Assembly: GCA_000231825.2 (NCBI GenBank)
Contig: AFXF02001505.1
Location: 248,001 to 312,000, forward strand
Origin: Tetrahymena elliotti 4EA
Lineage: Eukaryota > Ciliophora > Oligohymenophorea > Hymenostomatida > Tetrahymenidae
DNA: 64,000 nt
Direction: 5' to 3'
Shown here: piece by piece, positions 24,470 to 37,288 of the stretch
Layout: each line of letters begins with the position of its first letter
Position numbering within the stretch: position 1 is the first letter of the stretch
Translations under genes and position numbers: made by a program
Notes under the pieces: generated by a model
The model's database searches: none
What the model was told of the DNA's origin: nothing
What the model saw: the letters and a program-made list of their open reading frames with translations, nothing else

Positions 24470-27400
24470 TCACTCTTACTCTATTTATTAGCTTAATTAT
24501 TCTTCTTCCTCCTCTTCTTCTTATTAGTTTTCTTATTGATTGGTATCATGGTGCTGATTTTTTATATTTTAATCTTATTATACTGAACCTTCTTGAGTTA
24601 TTTATGAGGAATGAGCTTAATTTTAGTTGTTTTAAGCTTACTGTGGTTTTGTTTTTTTACTAAAGAGAAGATTATAATCAAACTAAGTTTTAGCTCTATG
24701 TGATCTTCTTTGATTAGAATCTTAGCTATTCTAAGAAGCTTGTGATAATACACTCTTTCTTGAATCTTCATTATGATATCTGTATGCACTTAAAGCTTCT
24801 ATTTCATCTATTTATTAATTAGCTATTTACCCTTTTTCTCCTTGTCCAGAAGAACTTGATTTGCTTGGAGTTTTCTTTTTAGGTTAAATTTTTGACTATT
24901 CTTTCTCTTTACCATCATGTTTATGTTCTATCTCATCTTATTTTGGCTTTGATTGAACATGGTCTTTGTATGAATTTGTATGAGATTTATTTTAATGTGA
25001 ATTTTTAGTTTAATCTTTTGCTGTTTAGTTTTCTACTTTCTATTTTGATTTTTCTGTGCTATTTTAATGGGGTACTTCTTTTTATTTACCCTTTTGAGTT
25101 GAGACCTTATTTGGAGAAACTTCTGGGTTGCTTTACTATTTTTCTCCTTTATTATTTGAAAAATTCAACAAAGATTAGTGTTAAAACTTTTGTTTAGCTG
25201 ATTTATTTTAATTTTATTGAATCTTTTTATCTTCTTACTATTATTAAGGTTGTGTTTTAGTTTCTTTTTTAGCTGACGAAGGATGCTAAGTTTTACTTTA
25301 TATTTGTGGTTAATTATTTTTTATTTTTTTATCATTTTATGAGTTTTATAATTGACTCTTTTTAGGATCTTTTTCAGAAACTTTTTGAATTATTTTATGA
25401 TCTTTTTTAGTAGAAGGGGTTAATAAATCTGGGTACTCTTTCTTCATTTTTATAGCTATCTTTGGAAGCTAAGTAGTAATGAGAGATTTCTTTACTTCTA
25501 TTACCAAATATTTACTTAAATTAGCTGATTCTTTAACAATACTATCTATTGATTGATCTTCCTCGATATAACATTCATCTTCATCATTTAAAATGAATTC
25601 ATTAAATTTTCTCTTTTTCAAGTCACTATGAGTAACCTAGGTTTCATTTATTTCATCTTATTATTTATTAGAATTATTATTACCAGTAACATCTTTTTTT
25701 TATTGATTTTAAGGTTACAAAGGCTTTTTCTTTAATATATCACCATAGAAAAAGTCATCATCTTCAGAATCCTTTTATTTTTTTCTCACAGTTCTTAATT
25801 ACATTTTACTATCTGGATCTACTAAATTGCTTTGCTACTAAATTAATAATTAATCCTACTTTAACTACTCTAATGTTTTCTCTATTGTTTAGAAGTTCAT
25901 TGATGAAAGCTATTTCTTAATAACATCAAAGCACTCAGTTTGCATTTATTGAATATCTTATCCAGTTTATTTGGATAATTTATTCTCAACCTAAATAAAC
26001 AATTTCAATTTTTCTTCAAAACTTCCATCAATTATATCTATAACTTTTTCAATCAAGTTATCAAATAATTTTTGATTGTGTACACCTTCAAACAGTAATG
26101 TACCATAATTCCTATATTAATTATGAAATGTTAATAAATTAAAGTTTAATTATAAAAATCTTCATACTTTAAAGCATTTTTAAATGACCATTTTGCCTAC
26201 TCTGGAGGCCACATATCTTTTGGTTTTTCTTTCATGTGATTTAAAAATGTTTATCTTCCTGTTTTCTGTTAATGTTTAAAAAAATTTATTTTATTTTTTA
26301 GCGAATAAAAAGTTTTACATCATTTTTTTCTTAAAATGGATAAGTGAGGACATTTGTTTTAAATGACTAGTTTAGTTGAGGATAAGAAAGTGTTCCTCTA
26401 CGATCCTATGACAAAGTAGCTTATGGACTGGCGACTGTTTATTTGAACCAAACTGTAAGTTATCCCCAAATAAACTAAGAAGAGTAAGATCTTTACTCCT
26501 CATAATTTTTCTTTTTATTAACTTTCTTAGAATTTTTTTTATCTTCATCAAGAAGTTCTAGGTTAAACATTTCTGTTTCAGAAATAGTCATCTTTTCACT
26601 GTTAAAAGGCTAATATCTATTTAATAAAAACAAAACATTATTATAAATTTAATAGAGAATTTCTTACTCATGAGGGGTAAAGTAAGTGTGGGTAAAAGCA
26701 TAAAAATAAAGAACAATCAGAAGGGCTCCTGCATGGAATTGGGGGTTTATAATATCTTTGAATGTGCTATGAATATTTAAACAAAACAAACGCCATGCAA
26801 GCAAGGCTTTTTCATGAGACTGTTCCACATATTTAGTCATGTAAGGATCAAATAACTCTATAAATTTTTATGTGTATTGGCATTCCTTGTAATGGGAATA
26901 GTATTTAATCAAATCCATAAGTTCTTCAACAATTGAGTAAACCTAATTTTCAGGCTTTCTTCTTTTTTAGAACTTGTTTACTCTTCCCCATAAATTTTCA
27001 AAGATTTCTTTTTAAGAAAGGTATGAAAGAGGAGGTCTGATATCTTTAACATTATTCAAATAGAATTTAACTTTATCTAGAGATATGATTATATTTTAAA
27101 TTCTGTTTTCTACTTTAACATTGCTTAAATATTTTAAGTAGTCAATGTTCTTTTGTTTTTCATTTTATTTTAGAATAAGTTTTTCTTGTAAATCCTCTAT
27201 AGTATTCTTTTCAACAAGGTCTTTTATCTTCTACTTCTCTTCTAATTTCTCTAATTCTTCTTATGTATATCTTATTTTTACTGGTTTTTTAGGTTTTTAC
27301 TTTTTATTTATTTATTTTTTCTTGTTTGATGTAACGCTTTAAGACTTAATTCTTGTTTCACTGCTGATTTTACTATTTGATCCCTCTTCCTCATCTTTGT

Positions 27401-30400
27401 TATTTTTATTCTCTTAATTCTCATTAGCATCTTCATCTAAATCCTTATTATTTTGGTCTATTTTTCTTTCAGAATCTTTTTGTTCTTAGCTGGCTTCTTC
27501 GTCATCATCATTATTATCTTCAACCTCTTCAGCATCAATTTTTGATTAATTTTTTTATAAATTATTAACATCTTAAGTATGATCTATTTCCTATTCATTC
27601 TGTGTTTAATCTTTTTCTTATTTAGCTTGATCTTCTAGTTTATCAGCATCTACACCTTCCTCTTCCTCTATTTTAGATTCAATTTATTCATTAAGCTAAC
27701 TTTTTTCTTCTTCTATTTTTTCTTCTATCACATTACTCAAATCTCCTTCTTCCTTGATAGCACTTTCTGATTGTAGCTTCTAGATCTCTTCACTTATCTT
27801 TTCATGAGGCCTATCCTATTTTTCATTACAATTTTCTTCTTACTATTATTCTGATTATTATTGTTGGGATTTTAGGTAATTTTGTTCAGCCTCAAGAGCT
27901 TCGAATCCTCCTTTTTCTTTAATTTCAATAGCTTTTTAAATCAAAAATATATCTTTATCATTTTGTTATACAAATCTATTGGTAACAAGCTAATCACTAA
28001 AGAATAACTCTTTTTCTTCACTAACTGATTATAAAACAATAGAAATCCACTTCAAAAGCCAATTTTCACAGCCTTTTTAAACATTTTATTTTAAATTATA
28101 TTTTTCCAGTAACTTAATATCATCTTCAGTTAAAGGTTCGCTTCCACTTCTTAACAAATCTGAGTTTCTCTTTAAAAAGCAATGTATTTTATCTAAAATA
28201 TAATTATATTCTTTTTAATTATTATTATTCAGCTCTATATACTTTCCTCTACATTTTTATGTACCCTAAATAGTTTATTAATAATTTATTTTATTGATTT
28301 TATAATAATATTGTTTTTAAATTACACAAAGGCAAGTCGACTATTTGTGTTCATTTTTACTTTCTGTAACAGCAGAGTAATCAAAAGCTAATTCCTCACC
28401 ATACTCTATAGATTTCAAAGCAAACATAGAGATGTTGTAATATCCTTTTGAAATAGTAGCTACCGTTCCACAATTCGGGTCACAGGAGTGACTGAGTCTT
28501 GATGAATAGTTACCTTTTTGCATAGGATCTACATACTATGATCACATAATCAAAATTTTAAAATTAAACTCTTCAATTTTAAAGAAATTACCAAGATATC
28601 TATTCCCTTGACTTCATCCTTGTGCAATTCAAGCATAATATTATAAAAATCTGGTAAGACATCTTATTAATTGTTGTCTTTCATATATTTTTTAATGAAA
28701 TCCTGTCTTTCAAACCATCTATATGGTCTATAAATCTCACCAATATATTCAATAATTAAATCATTCTAATCAATTCCATTACGACTATTTTTATTTTAAA
28801 AATTATTGAAATATTTATGAAATTAAAATATCATACTTAACACAAATAACACCCATGCCTTTAGGATGTATCCTGAAAGCCTCTTGATCAATCTTTAATT
28901 CTATAGCTTTGTTTAAGATTTTAGCAAATTTCCTATCCGAATTAGAAAAAATATATTTGATTTTAGGTTTTGATTCATCATGATTGATTCTACTTTTTTT
29001 AGATTCACTATTCCTAATTATGAAATCACAAACTTTTTTCATTTCCCACCCATCATTTTCTAAAAGATTAGCTGCCTTCATTAGAGAACATTATATAAAT
29101 CTAAATTTTATGTCTTCTCTTTCATTTTCGGGTAGAATGTAATATATATTTTTTTTAGTGTATTAATCAATACCCCAACAAAGTGTTTCTTTTACATCTA
29201 CTCCTAATACCTTCTATCTCCCATGAAATCCTTAGCTGTTCTTGCAATCATGATGAGTACATTCTATTCTTTCTCTTCTATTTGGACATCTAATTATATT
29301 ATTAAATCCTAAAATTACTTCTAAATAAAATAGACAAATTATTTTACTATGAATTCCATGTTCCTTATTCCAAAGAAAAGTTTCCCAAAGTATTCAAATC
29401 CATACATGCACAGTCTTCAGAGCACTCTACAGGTTTTTTTTCAGAACGAAGAGTTTCATAAATAGATTCTTTATTAGATGGAGGTTCTGGATAGTAATCC
29501 TTTATACATTCATAGGTTCTATGATTTGTTGGAATAAAAGGCCATGTTTTAACTTAAAATTTTTTATCTAAATCCAATTTAAATAGCTTTTAGAGATCAA
29601 AAATTTTAGTTTATAAGGTTTTAGATTTAGCTGCTCTTCTTTGTACAACTGAGTTGTAATTATCAATCATATTACAAATATAATTAATACTTTCTTAGGA
29701 TCCACATCTTTTGTACAGCGCATAAATAAAAAGTTTTTTAAAATTTAAATCAACCTCCTCAAATGAAAAATAGACATTATTAATAGCCTTATCTCTAATC
29801 CTATCAATACTTGTGACTGTAGTGTGTTCTAAAATATATTAAGTTTCTTGATTCAACTCTGTTAAGAAAGAACCTATCATTTATTATTCATGCTAATGTC
29901 TCTCATCTTCTACATGAATATCATTTTATATATCAATATTAACTAAATTCGAGTTGTAACACTAATTTGGCTCAATGTAGCCCTAATAATTTAATTATTA
30001 AAAAATATTATTTTTATATTACTTTTTATTCAATTTATTTACATTTTCTTATATTTGTTAATTTGATAAGTTGTTTCCTTAGATGTTTTGTACATCTGCA
30101 ATCTGTCTTTCAAATTAGTTCATATTTGCAAAATCTACTTAAACTTGCTATGTTTTTTCAATGTTATATTCTTCATCTAACTACCTCAGTAACTCATCAT
30201 TAATTAAACTATTTAAAGCTGATTCATGATGATTATTGCTATATTCTATCACAAAATCTGCACCTAGATTATTTTATGCTTACATTTATATCCCGTGATG
30301 GTCATCTAACACTATTTCTTCTGTTAATAATTTCTAAGGAGTTCTTTTGCTGTCATTATTAAAATATAGGTCTTTACTTGGAGTTAAATTAGCAAATTAA

Positions 30401-31319
30401 TCTTTTGAAAATTCATCCATTTTTATATTATCCTTTTCTAAATCATATTCCATTTACTTCTACTAATTTTATTCTTATTACTACTTGTTTAGTTTTTCCT
30501 ATTCAGCCTATTTAGCAAGCATTTATTCTTAGAGCTTCTTTTCCTCTTCTTCTTTCTTCAATTTAATTTGGTCTTGATAATATATAGTTATAATATTGCC
30601 ATTTGGATCCTTGATATTAAAATCTTCTTTCTTTTTACGTTCACCGTATTTAGCTAAATTGGGTACTTCTTCTATTTTTTAATGACAAAACTATTATCTT
30701 AAGCAATCTATTTTATCGTATTTTATAACATCGTCTACTATTTGCAATATGATATCTGGAGTCTTACTCAGCTATAAATTTTTTTAAACAAAATAAATAT
30801 TTGATAAAGGTATTTAATAAATACATAGTTTTCAGAGTTAGAGGGTCCAGTAACATCTTTTGAGAGCTGTTTTTTTCTGATCTCAAGCAATTCCAGAGCA
30901 TCTAAATCTTCACTTAAATTTTATTGGTTTTTTTTTTATTATTTTTACTCAGAGCTTCCCTTAGATGCATTTTACTGGCTAGAATTTTTTTAGAGTGATA
31001 AGGTTTGACTGGTAGAAGGATTTCTAGTCCTTAAACGTTCACCTTGTATAATATTAGATTCTTAAATTAAAGAAAAGGCATTATTCCTTTTAGATTTTAG
31101 TTTATTATTATTTTTATTTTCAACAGAGTTTTCTCCTTCGTTATTTTCATTCCCTTTTTATTCATTATTTTCTTCATCTAGATATTAACTATTTTATTTA
31201 TCTCCTAATTCTTAATTTTGTTGATCTTAGTTGACATTATTATCTTCAATTTGCACTAATATTAAATAAAATAAGTTCTCCTTAGAAATACATTAAAATG
31301 GTAGCAGTATCAAATTCAT
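24470..31319 (-). CDS. SDG2/ATXR3-type SET-domain histone methyltransferase
   Basis: Very large gene with several introns. The SET domain lies mid-gene: FRIHPKGMGVICVK (start, near 28850), then RLSHSCDPNC, and YGEELAFDYSAVTESK near 28350-28480; the post-SET cysteines are LC, an intron, then GTQKCRGKYIEL. The AFDY.AVTESK signature and further C-terminal blocks (FIWGQLTVWF, DRRGTLSYPQLN, and KDMWPPEQAKWSFKNALK) match what I know of plant SDG2/ATXR3, an H3K4 methyltransferase, rather than SET1/trithorax. Upstream is a Cys/His segment (CPNRRERIECTHHDC) resembling a pre-SET zinc site. A Glu/Asp/Lys-rich insert (about 27350-27850) and a long low-complexity C-terminus (24490-26100) flank the conserved blocks. 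It should act on nucleosomes in the nucleus. Start MNLILLPFQCISKEN at 31319 is weak; exons at 31460-32205 may belong to the same gene. Stop TGA 24472-24470. Confidence 0.8.
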
Positions 31320-31335
31320 AATAAATTTTTATTCT

Positions 31336-32205
31336 TCAATTCCATAAATAAGTTTGTTTCAATTCAAATATTAAAAGGAGTTATGAATTATTTAGTATAT
31401 TCTTTTACTTATTAAAATTATTTTTGCTAAATGCATTTGCTTCAAAATAAATAAGAACTACTTTTAATAATTTAGAAAAATGGTATTATTCTCTGCTAGT
31501 CTATTTTATTCCAAAAAACTTAGAAAATTAAATTGCAGAGCCTTATAGAATTCCTATATAATCATTTTAATACCATTATTTCAAGAATTATGCTTTTGTG
31601 CTTTAGTTTTGATCAAGCATGTTATTCATTTAAGTTTGCTAAAACTAAACCTCAACAGAAGCGAAAGTAATAAAAATATAATTTAAAAAAAAACAATCAA
31701 GATAAATAAATATCCTATCTACTTTATTCTGTATTTCCTTAGTCTGTAGTCTACATTTATACTTCTTCTCCTTATTGCTAGATGCTTTAAATATACAAAA
31801 ATATATTATAAATTATAAGATCAAATCTTTTATCTTAAGATTTATATCTTTATTGAAAAAGACTTACTAAAAATATAGCTCTTTTCTAAAATGTTTTAAA
31901 TCAAATCTAAAGTCTTAAAAATAATTATTTTGCTTACTTTTCTTTTTACAGTTACTCTATTTCTATATCCTCTTTAGTTTCAGTTGCTACCTCATTGGAA
32001 ACAATTCTTTCTTAAATAATACTATCTTTTTGTAAGTAGATAAAATAAAAAATAAATAAAACCATTTTGGTTTCTAAAAATTAAAATTTTGCAATCTGCT
32101 AATAAATGCTTATAAAGTTAACATACCCTATTGCTAGTTATCAGTAGGATGGTTATCTATCTCCTCTTAGACTTGAGAATCTTAAACTTATTATTACTAT
32201 TCCAT
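31336..32205 (-). CDS. Gln-rich exons: separate small gene or 5' part of the SET gene
   Basis: Coding-like exons: MEQQQQVQDSQVQEEIDNHP (from ATG 32205), DSIIQERIVSNEVATETKED after an intron of about 110 nt, ASSNKEKKYKCRLQTKEIQN near 31700-31790, and MNNMLDQNQSTKAQFLKQWY through YIGILQGSAIQFSKFF near 31470-31640. The last frame can run on to a TGA at 31338-31336, only 16 bp before the proposed SET-gene ATG. Alternatively the codons ending HFSKLLK at about 31457 splice in phase (donor GTAGTT, acceptor TTTCTAAG) to the frame leading into the SET protein, making this its N-terminus. The tiny gap between the two genes favours the second view, but this is not proven. No domain was recognised. Confidence 0.5.
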
Positions 32206-32822
32206 CCAACTTAATATTTAAAAATCAATCTAACTATTATTACTAATAAAAGATCTTTGTTAATAAATTTCACTATTTTTAAATATAAGAATATACAGCC
32301 TAGTTTTTTTTCTTTGAAAAATTAATATTTGCGCTAATATTTTATTCTTAAAATTTAATTAACTATTGGATATGATTGCTATTCACTTTTATACCTATCT
32401 ATGAAAAGATGGATCCTAAAAACCTATCAATAAATCTATTAATAAAAATATTTGTAAAAACACAACGAAAATATTTAAAATGAGTTGTATTTCATTTATT
32501 CAAATCAAAAAATTTTTATTTTAGAAACAAATACTTACTTATTAGGTATTTTAATAATAGATGAACATATCTTAGCATATTGCTACTTCCTTAGAAGCAA
32601 GATTTGTGATAAAAATGTTATTTTTATAAGTTGTTTGTTTCTATTAAAAAAATATATTTGGAAAATAAAAATGGAAATATGTGTTTTTTTAAATTATGAA
32701 TACAATTTTAGTTTATATAATATATTTATTTTTACAATTAAAATATTATTAATATTTCTTTATTTTATAATTTTATTGACAAGTCTTTTGTTTTTATAGA
32801 TATTAGCTGAGAAAATTACTTA
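32206..32822. other. AT-rich spacer
   Basis: About 620 bp, with the promoter of the Gln-rich/SET transcription unit and the 3' flank of the ESS2 gene. A plus-strand hydrophobic frame here (32485-32799) has no ATG of its own and is rejected. Confidence 0.45.
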
Positions 32823-34396
32823 TCAGAATTTTAGTAAAGGTGTTTCTTCTTATGTTTGAGATTAGCTATTTTGTTAATTAGAATTAGTAGTATTTATTTT
32901 TTAGCTATTTTATATTTTGTTTTAATTGTTTGATAAAGGTGTTTAGTTGTTGAATTTAATAATTTAAGGAGTTTTAGAAGAGTTTAAGCCTAATCCTGAG
33001 TTACTAGTTAGTTTTTCTATAAATATGAATAAAAACTGGTTTAAATTAACTGAATATGAATGAGATAATAAATAAAATACTTTATAATATAGATTTAACT
33101 AAGCTGTTTCCCTGTGAATTTGAAAGAACTGTGGCAACTTTTAATGGAGTACCTGAACTAATTGCTTTTTTTAATCTGTTTATATTATATAAATGAATAC
33201 TATTTCACTTAATTTTTTATAATTTACATGTCCTAGTTTTATTTTTTTTAGATTGCTTTAGTCTTTTATATATTATTAGCCATATTATTGGCTAATTTTT
33301 CACGATCTGAAACTTCTTTTATTTAGAACGATACTCTCTCATTTAATTTCGTAGGCACGTCTTCAATTTCACCCCATGTTATGAAAGGAGAAGTCATTTG
33401 ATCTATAATTTAATCAAAATAAATGAATATTTATTAAATTTTATCTTTTATTTTTATAATTAATCTAAAAAATTTTTTTATTTATTAATAATTACTTGGA
33501 GCAGGAGATGGCATAGTTTGTATTTAATACCCATTGATAACTTTGGGTTCTTTATTATTATCTGAGTTGTTTCTTCCATGCATTAATTACTCTAAATTGT
33601 ATCTGTAATTTTTATGCTTTTCTTAATTTTTATCTTCCTATTAACCCATACCTAATAGATAAGGAGTCGAGAGCTTTTTCATCTCCAAGTCTGATACCAT
33701 TCTAGTGATAAACTTTTTAACATTTTTTTCCTATTCATCCTAAATATCGTCTTAATTAAATCTAGTGTTTTGGTAATTAATTTTCTCTTCTCTATCTTTA
33801 AATTCCATATTAGTCTTCTAAATAACAGCAGGAGCCATATATTTAGGTGTAAAAAACATAGAATTTTATGATTCAACATTTGTTATTGCTAATTTTTCTT
33901 CAGATTATGGCTTAATCATTCTTTTTATAGTGTCTTTTTCCTGATTATCACCATTTTCTAAAGCTAGCTAATTTATTCTATCTTTTTTTTCTGCTAAAAA
34001 CATCCACCAGTATTTATCACGCCATTTTTATTCTTCTTTTTCCATAATTTGCTTGAATGTTTCATTATCCTCACTTTTATATTTACTAATAAATTAATTT
34101 AGAGAAATATTCTATATTTTAGAGTCCATATCTAATTATTGCTTCTCTTCTTCACTTATTTTTTCAGGATAAAAATCACGTTTTATAATTTTGCCCATCA
34201 TTTCTAAATATTCCTCCTCTTCTAAGAAGTAAGGATCATCGTTTTATTTTTCAGAATTTTCTGATTTTTATGATACATCTTTATATTCTCTAAAGGTACT
34301 TTAAGCAGGAGAAGATAATTGAAGAGTAGGAATCTAAGATGGTCTATCACTATACCCATAAGTAGGTAAACCAACAGGTCTCTTAAAATCACTCAT
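32823..34396 (-). CDS. ESS2/DGCR14 (Bis1-like) spliceosome-associated nuclear protein
   Basis: Starts MSDFKRPVGLPTYGYSDRPS at 34396. Family hallmarks are visible: an N-terminal RDFYPEKISEEEKQQLDMDS block (the 'I..RDFFP' element), SLNQFISKYKSEDNETFKQI (the 'SLDQFL..YTSEDN' signature), KYWWMFLAE, INYQNTRFNQD, and after an intron SPFITWGEIEDVPTKLNERV, which matches the highly conserved 'TWG.I..TP' block, followed by DREKLANNMANNI. The C-terminus, spliced through two more AT-rich introns, is Ser/Asn/Gln-rich with TP motifs (SSGTPL, SSKTPQII, NNQTPL, EETPLLKF) and ends at TGA 32825-32823. ES2/DGCR14 proteins associate with the spliceosomal C complex in the nucleus, which suits an intron-rich ciliate. 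About 420-440 residues, similar to the family. Confidence 0.87.
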
Positions 34397-35438
34397 ATTA
34401 ACTTTAATAACAGAATAAATATTTTATAATAATTCAAGATCAAAAAGTAGGCTGCTTCTTGTTAAAATGAAAATAGCTAAGAATTCTATTTAATTTTTTT
34501 TTATACTAAATCCTTCTACTTTAGTTGAAAAATTTAATATTGTAATTAGTAAATTTTTATATTTATCAAGTAAATCCACTAATTAATATTTTTCGAATTT
34601 TGAATGAGAAAATTTTTTGATGAATAATTAGACAAATAATCATTTATTTATGTTATGCATGACAAAGAGTTCCAAATTCCTATTTGACTTACATAGACAC
34701 TCTTTAAATTAATTTAGGTAAATTATAAACAATAAAAGACAATAAATCCTTTTAGTTTAAAAACAGATCTAAAAGAAAATTGAACACTGTAATTTTAAAA
34801 AAATAATTTTTTTAATGGTTGAAAAATAATATAAAAAATTTCATTTAAATATTATAAAATATTTTGGCGATAAATTTAATTAATGTTATTGGGAGACTCT
34901 AAAAAAAGAAAGCTTTGTTGATATTATAATTTTTGTATTTCACAACTTTAACTTATTTTTTTTAATTTAAAAGAAAAAGTTTAGAATAAAAAATATATTT
35001 AATTGAAATATCAAAAGAATCGTTTTATTCAATAAAAAATAAACTCAATAAATAGAATATTATTTTAAAAATAGCTCTATTATTTAAAAAGATTGTTTAA
35101 CTTTAATAGCTTCAAAAAAAAATTATTTGCAGGTTTAGAAAATTTATCATAGATAAAAGGTGAGTATTTATGTTTAATATAATTAATAAATAAAAATCAT
35201 ATTTGCACTCTAATCATTTTTTTTATAGTATTAATTAAGACTACTTTATTCTTATTAATGACTGATTAATGAAAAAAAAATCTTAAAATTATTTTGGAAA
35301 TACAAAAATGTAAAATAAATGATAAAACTTACCTAACAAACAACTAAAATAAAATAAAAAAGTTATATAGATTAAATAAATTAATTATGTTTTTTTAGAA
35401 AGAAAGTTTTCGAATTTATCTATTTATGAGAGGAGATT
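34397..35438. other. AT-rich intergenic region
   Basis: About 1.04 kb between two minus-strand genes, holding the ESS2 promoter. Long A/T tracts; no coding frame or RNA gene recognised. Confidence 0.5.
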
Positions 35439-36344
35439 TCACTTTTCACTTTAGCTTAAGAATTACAACAATTTTTTAAACTGTAGATTAAGCTCAGAGG
35501 CAGATAGTGGCCTTGTATCATTTTTATTTTTGTAGCTAATGATATCTTAAATAAAATTTTGTATCATTTAGTTATCTTATTCAGGTATATATTATTATTT
35601 TCGTATTTTTAAATCTAAATACTCACTAAATTTACCCAAAAAATATTCTACTTAAAATTTTTCAAAAATATAATTTAATAATTCATTTTATTATTATTGT
35701 TATTGGATATTAGGTATATCCTTATTTTAAGCTAAGTGTTATTTTAAGAAATTTATTTCATCTAAAGAACTGTAAAAGGGCATACTATTGAAAATATATA
35801 TGTGAATCAATTAAAAGCCATAGATTAAACAATTTAGAGCTTGTTTTGGAGTGATTATTTAGGCATTTTATAACCTTTTTACTAAATCATTAATATGCCC
35901 TCTTATGCCTTTTATTGGAATAGGGAGATTTGATTTCAAATAATTTAAAATGTCTTGTGGAAACTTATTGATATACCAATTTTAGCTTTAAAGAATTAAG
36001 TTTAGTTAATTTCTTTCATTTTAAACATTTCTTTTTAAGAATTTTCTAAAGTCTATGAAAATATAATCAAAAAGAACCTTAGTATTAGGAATAATCTATG
36101 ACTAATTGCTGATAATACCTTTACTTTTTTATACAGATATATAATGCTCTTCACTCAATATATAAATTCCTCTAAGATCATAATCAGAATCTTCATTATG
36201 TGTTCCCCACCCACGACTTCCACCTTCGCAAGCATATATTACTTATATTTAATACTACTTCTCAATATCTAGGATAAATTATTTTATACATTATCTTATA
36301 AAATACTCATTTTATTCTTGTTATATGATCTTATTTTCGCTCAT
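35439..36344 (-). CDS. RlaP/YcgL-type nucleotidyltransferase (PF10127-like), intronless
   Basis: A single uninterrupted frame of 301 residues, from MSENKIIQQEQNEYF at 36344 to TGA 35441-35439, with 40 or so TAA/TAG codons read as Gln. Residues about 40-70 give the nucleotidyltransferase signature: IYACEGGSRGWGTHNEDSDY followed by DLRGIYI, i.e. the GGS/R-x-WG loop and the metal-binding D-x-D (SDYDLR), as in the pol-beta-superfamily RlaP/YcgL group known mostly from bacteria and phages, where members sit near RNA-repair genes. The rest is helical (PIPIKGIRGHINDLVKRL, TPKQALNCLIYGFQLI) with a Gln-rich insert (IQQQQQQNE). The catalytic third acidic residue could not be placed with confidence; DYIFIDFRKF is a candidate. 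Substrate is unknown. Lack of introns and the bacterial-type family hint at old lateral transfer, now adapted to the ciliate code. Confidence 0.83.
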
Positions 36345-37288
36345 TGTTTTAATATTCAATTTATAATTATTTGATTGATATTGATTTTTTTATCGAAATT
36401 CCTTAGATTAAACATGATAATTCTAATGTCTACTTAAAATTAAAAATCTATAAATATTATTCCTTTTTATATTAATTTTTCTATCATATCTTTTAGAAGT
36501 ATTTATCAGTTAATGAAGAAATATGGTTTTATCTTAAAATATTCTAAGCTATCATTTAAAAAAAAGAAGAATTCTTACTTTAAAAAAAGAAGAATTCTTA
36601 CTTTAAAAAAATATATAGTTTGCTACTAAAAATAGATAAAATAAATATTTCTTTAAATTTTCTAAATTAATTAAAAACAAATAATTAAACTTAGCTCTGG
36701 TATGATTACTGAATGATGATTAAATGCTTTTATAAATTTTATTTATCTAGATATTTATTTAGTAAATTTGATAATGAAATTTATACCTTTTCAGAAGATA
36801 TGAAATTTAATTTATAGACTAAATTGAATCAAATTAAAAATATAATTTTTTTATCATTCTTTTTTCTTTTAAAAATTTATATTATAGTCAGTAGTAACTT
36901 CTATTTTTCATGTAAAAATCCAAGTAACATTTTTTTATAAATTAGGAGAGCCAATTTTTTTATCATAGTTTTTGGTTGACATTTGCTTTAAAATTTATTA
37001 ACCTTTAATTGTCATAAAGGTTTTATCATATTTTTCTTATTTACTTAATCTATAATGTTTTGAAAACAAGTTTACACAATTTGTGATAACTACTAGAAAT
37101 GATTATGAATTTATGATATAAAATAAAACCCAGCAATATTTATTGAAAAATATCAGTAAATAATACTATTTAATATTGATAAAGATTGGTGAATTCTAGC
37201 AATAATAACTAAAATTTTTGTTTTTTATTAAAATTAATTAAATTGAATAAAATATTAGGAGTTAATTAATTAGGTTGTTACATAAGAC
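36345..37288. other. AT-rich divergent intergenic region with a short direct repeat
   Basis: About 940 bp between divergent genes. At about 36559-36606 a unit of roughly 24 bp containing the palindrome AGAATTCT (AAGAAGAATTCTTACTTTAA) occurs twice in direct succession. Otherwise AT-rich without recognised features; it should hold promoters for the nucleotidyltransferase and PLC genes. Confidence 0.5.

Noticed and set aside
32485..32799. Plus-strand hydrophobic open frame
   Set aside because: It starts at TTG, not ATG, is low-complexity Ile/Phe/Leu from AT-rich DNA, and lies in the spacer beyond the ESS2 gene.
33056..33196. Short plus-strand ORF (MNEIINKILYNIDL) with fairly good composition
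   Set aside because: It is antisense to the ESS2 C-terminal exons (SSGTPLKVATVLSNSQGN), which fit the family and splice in phase.
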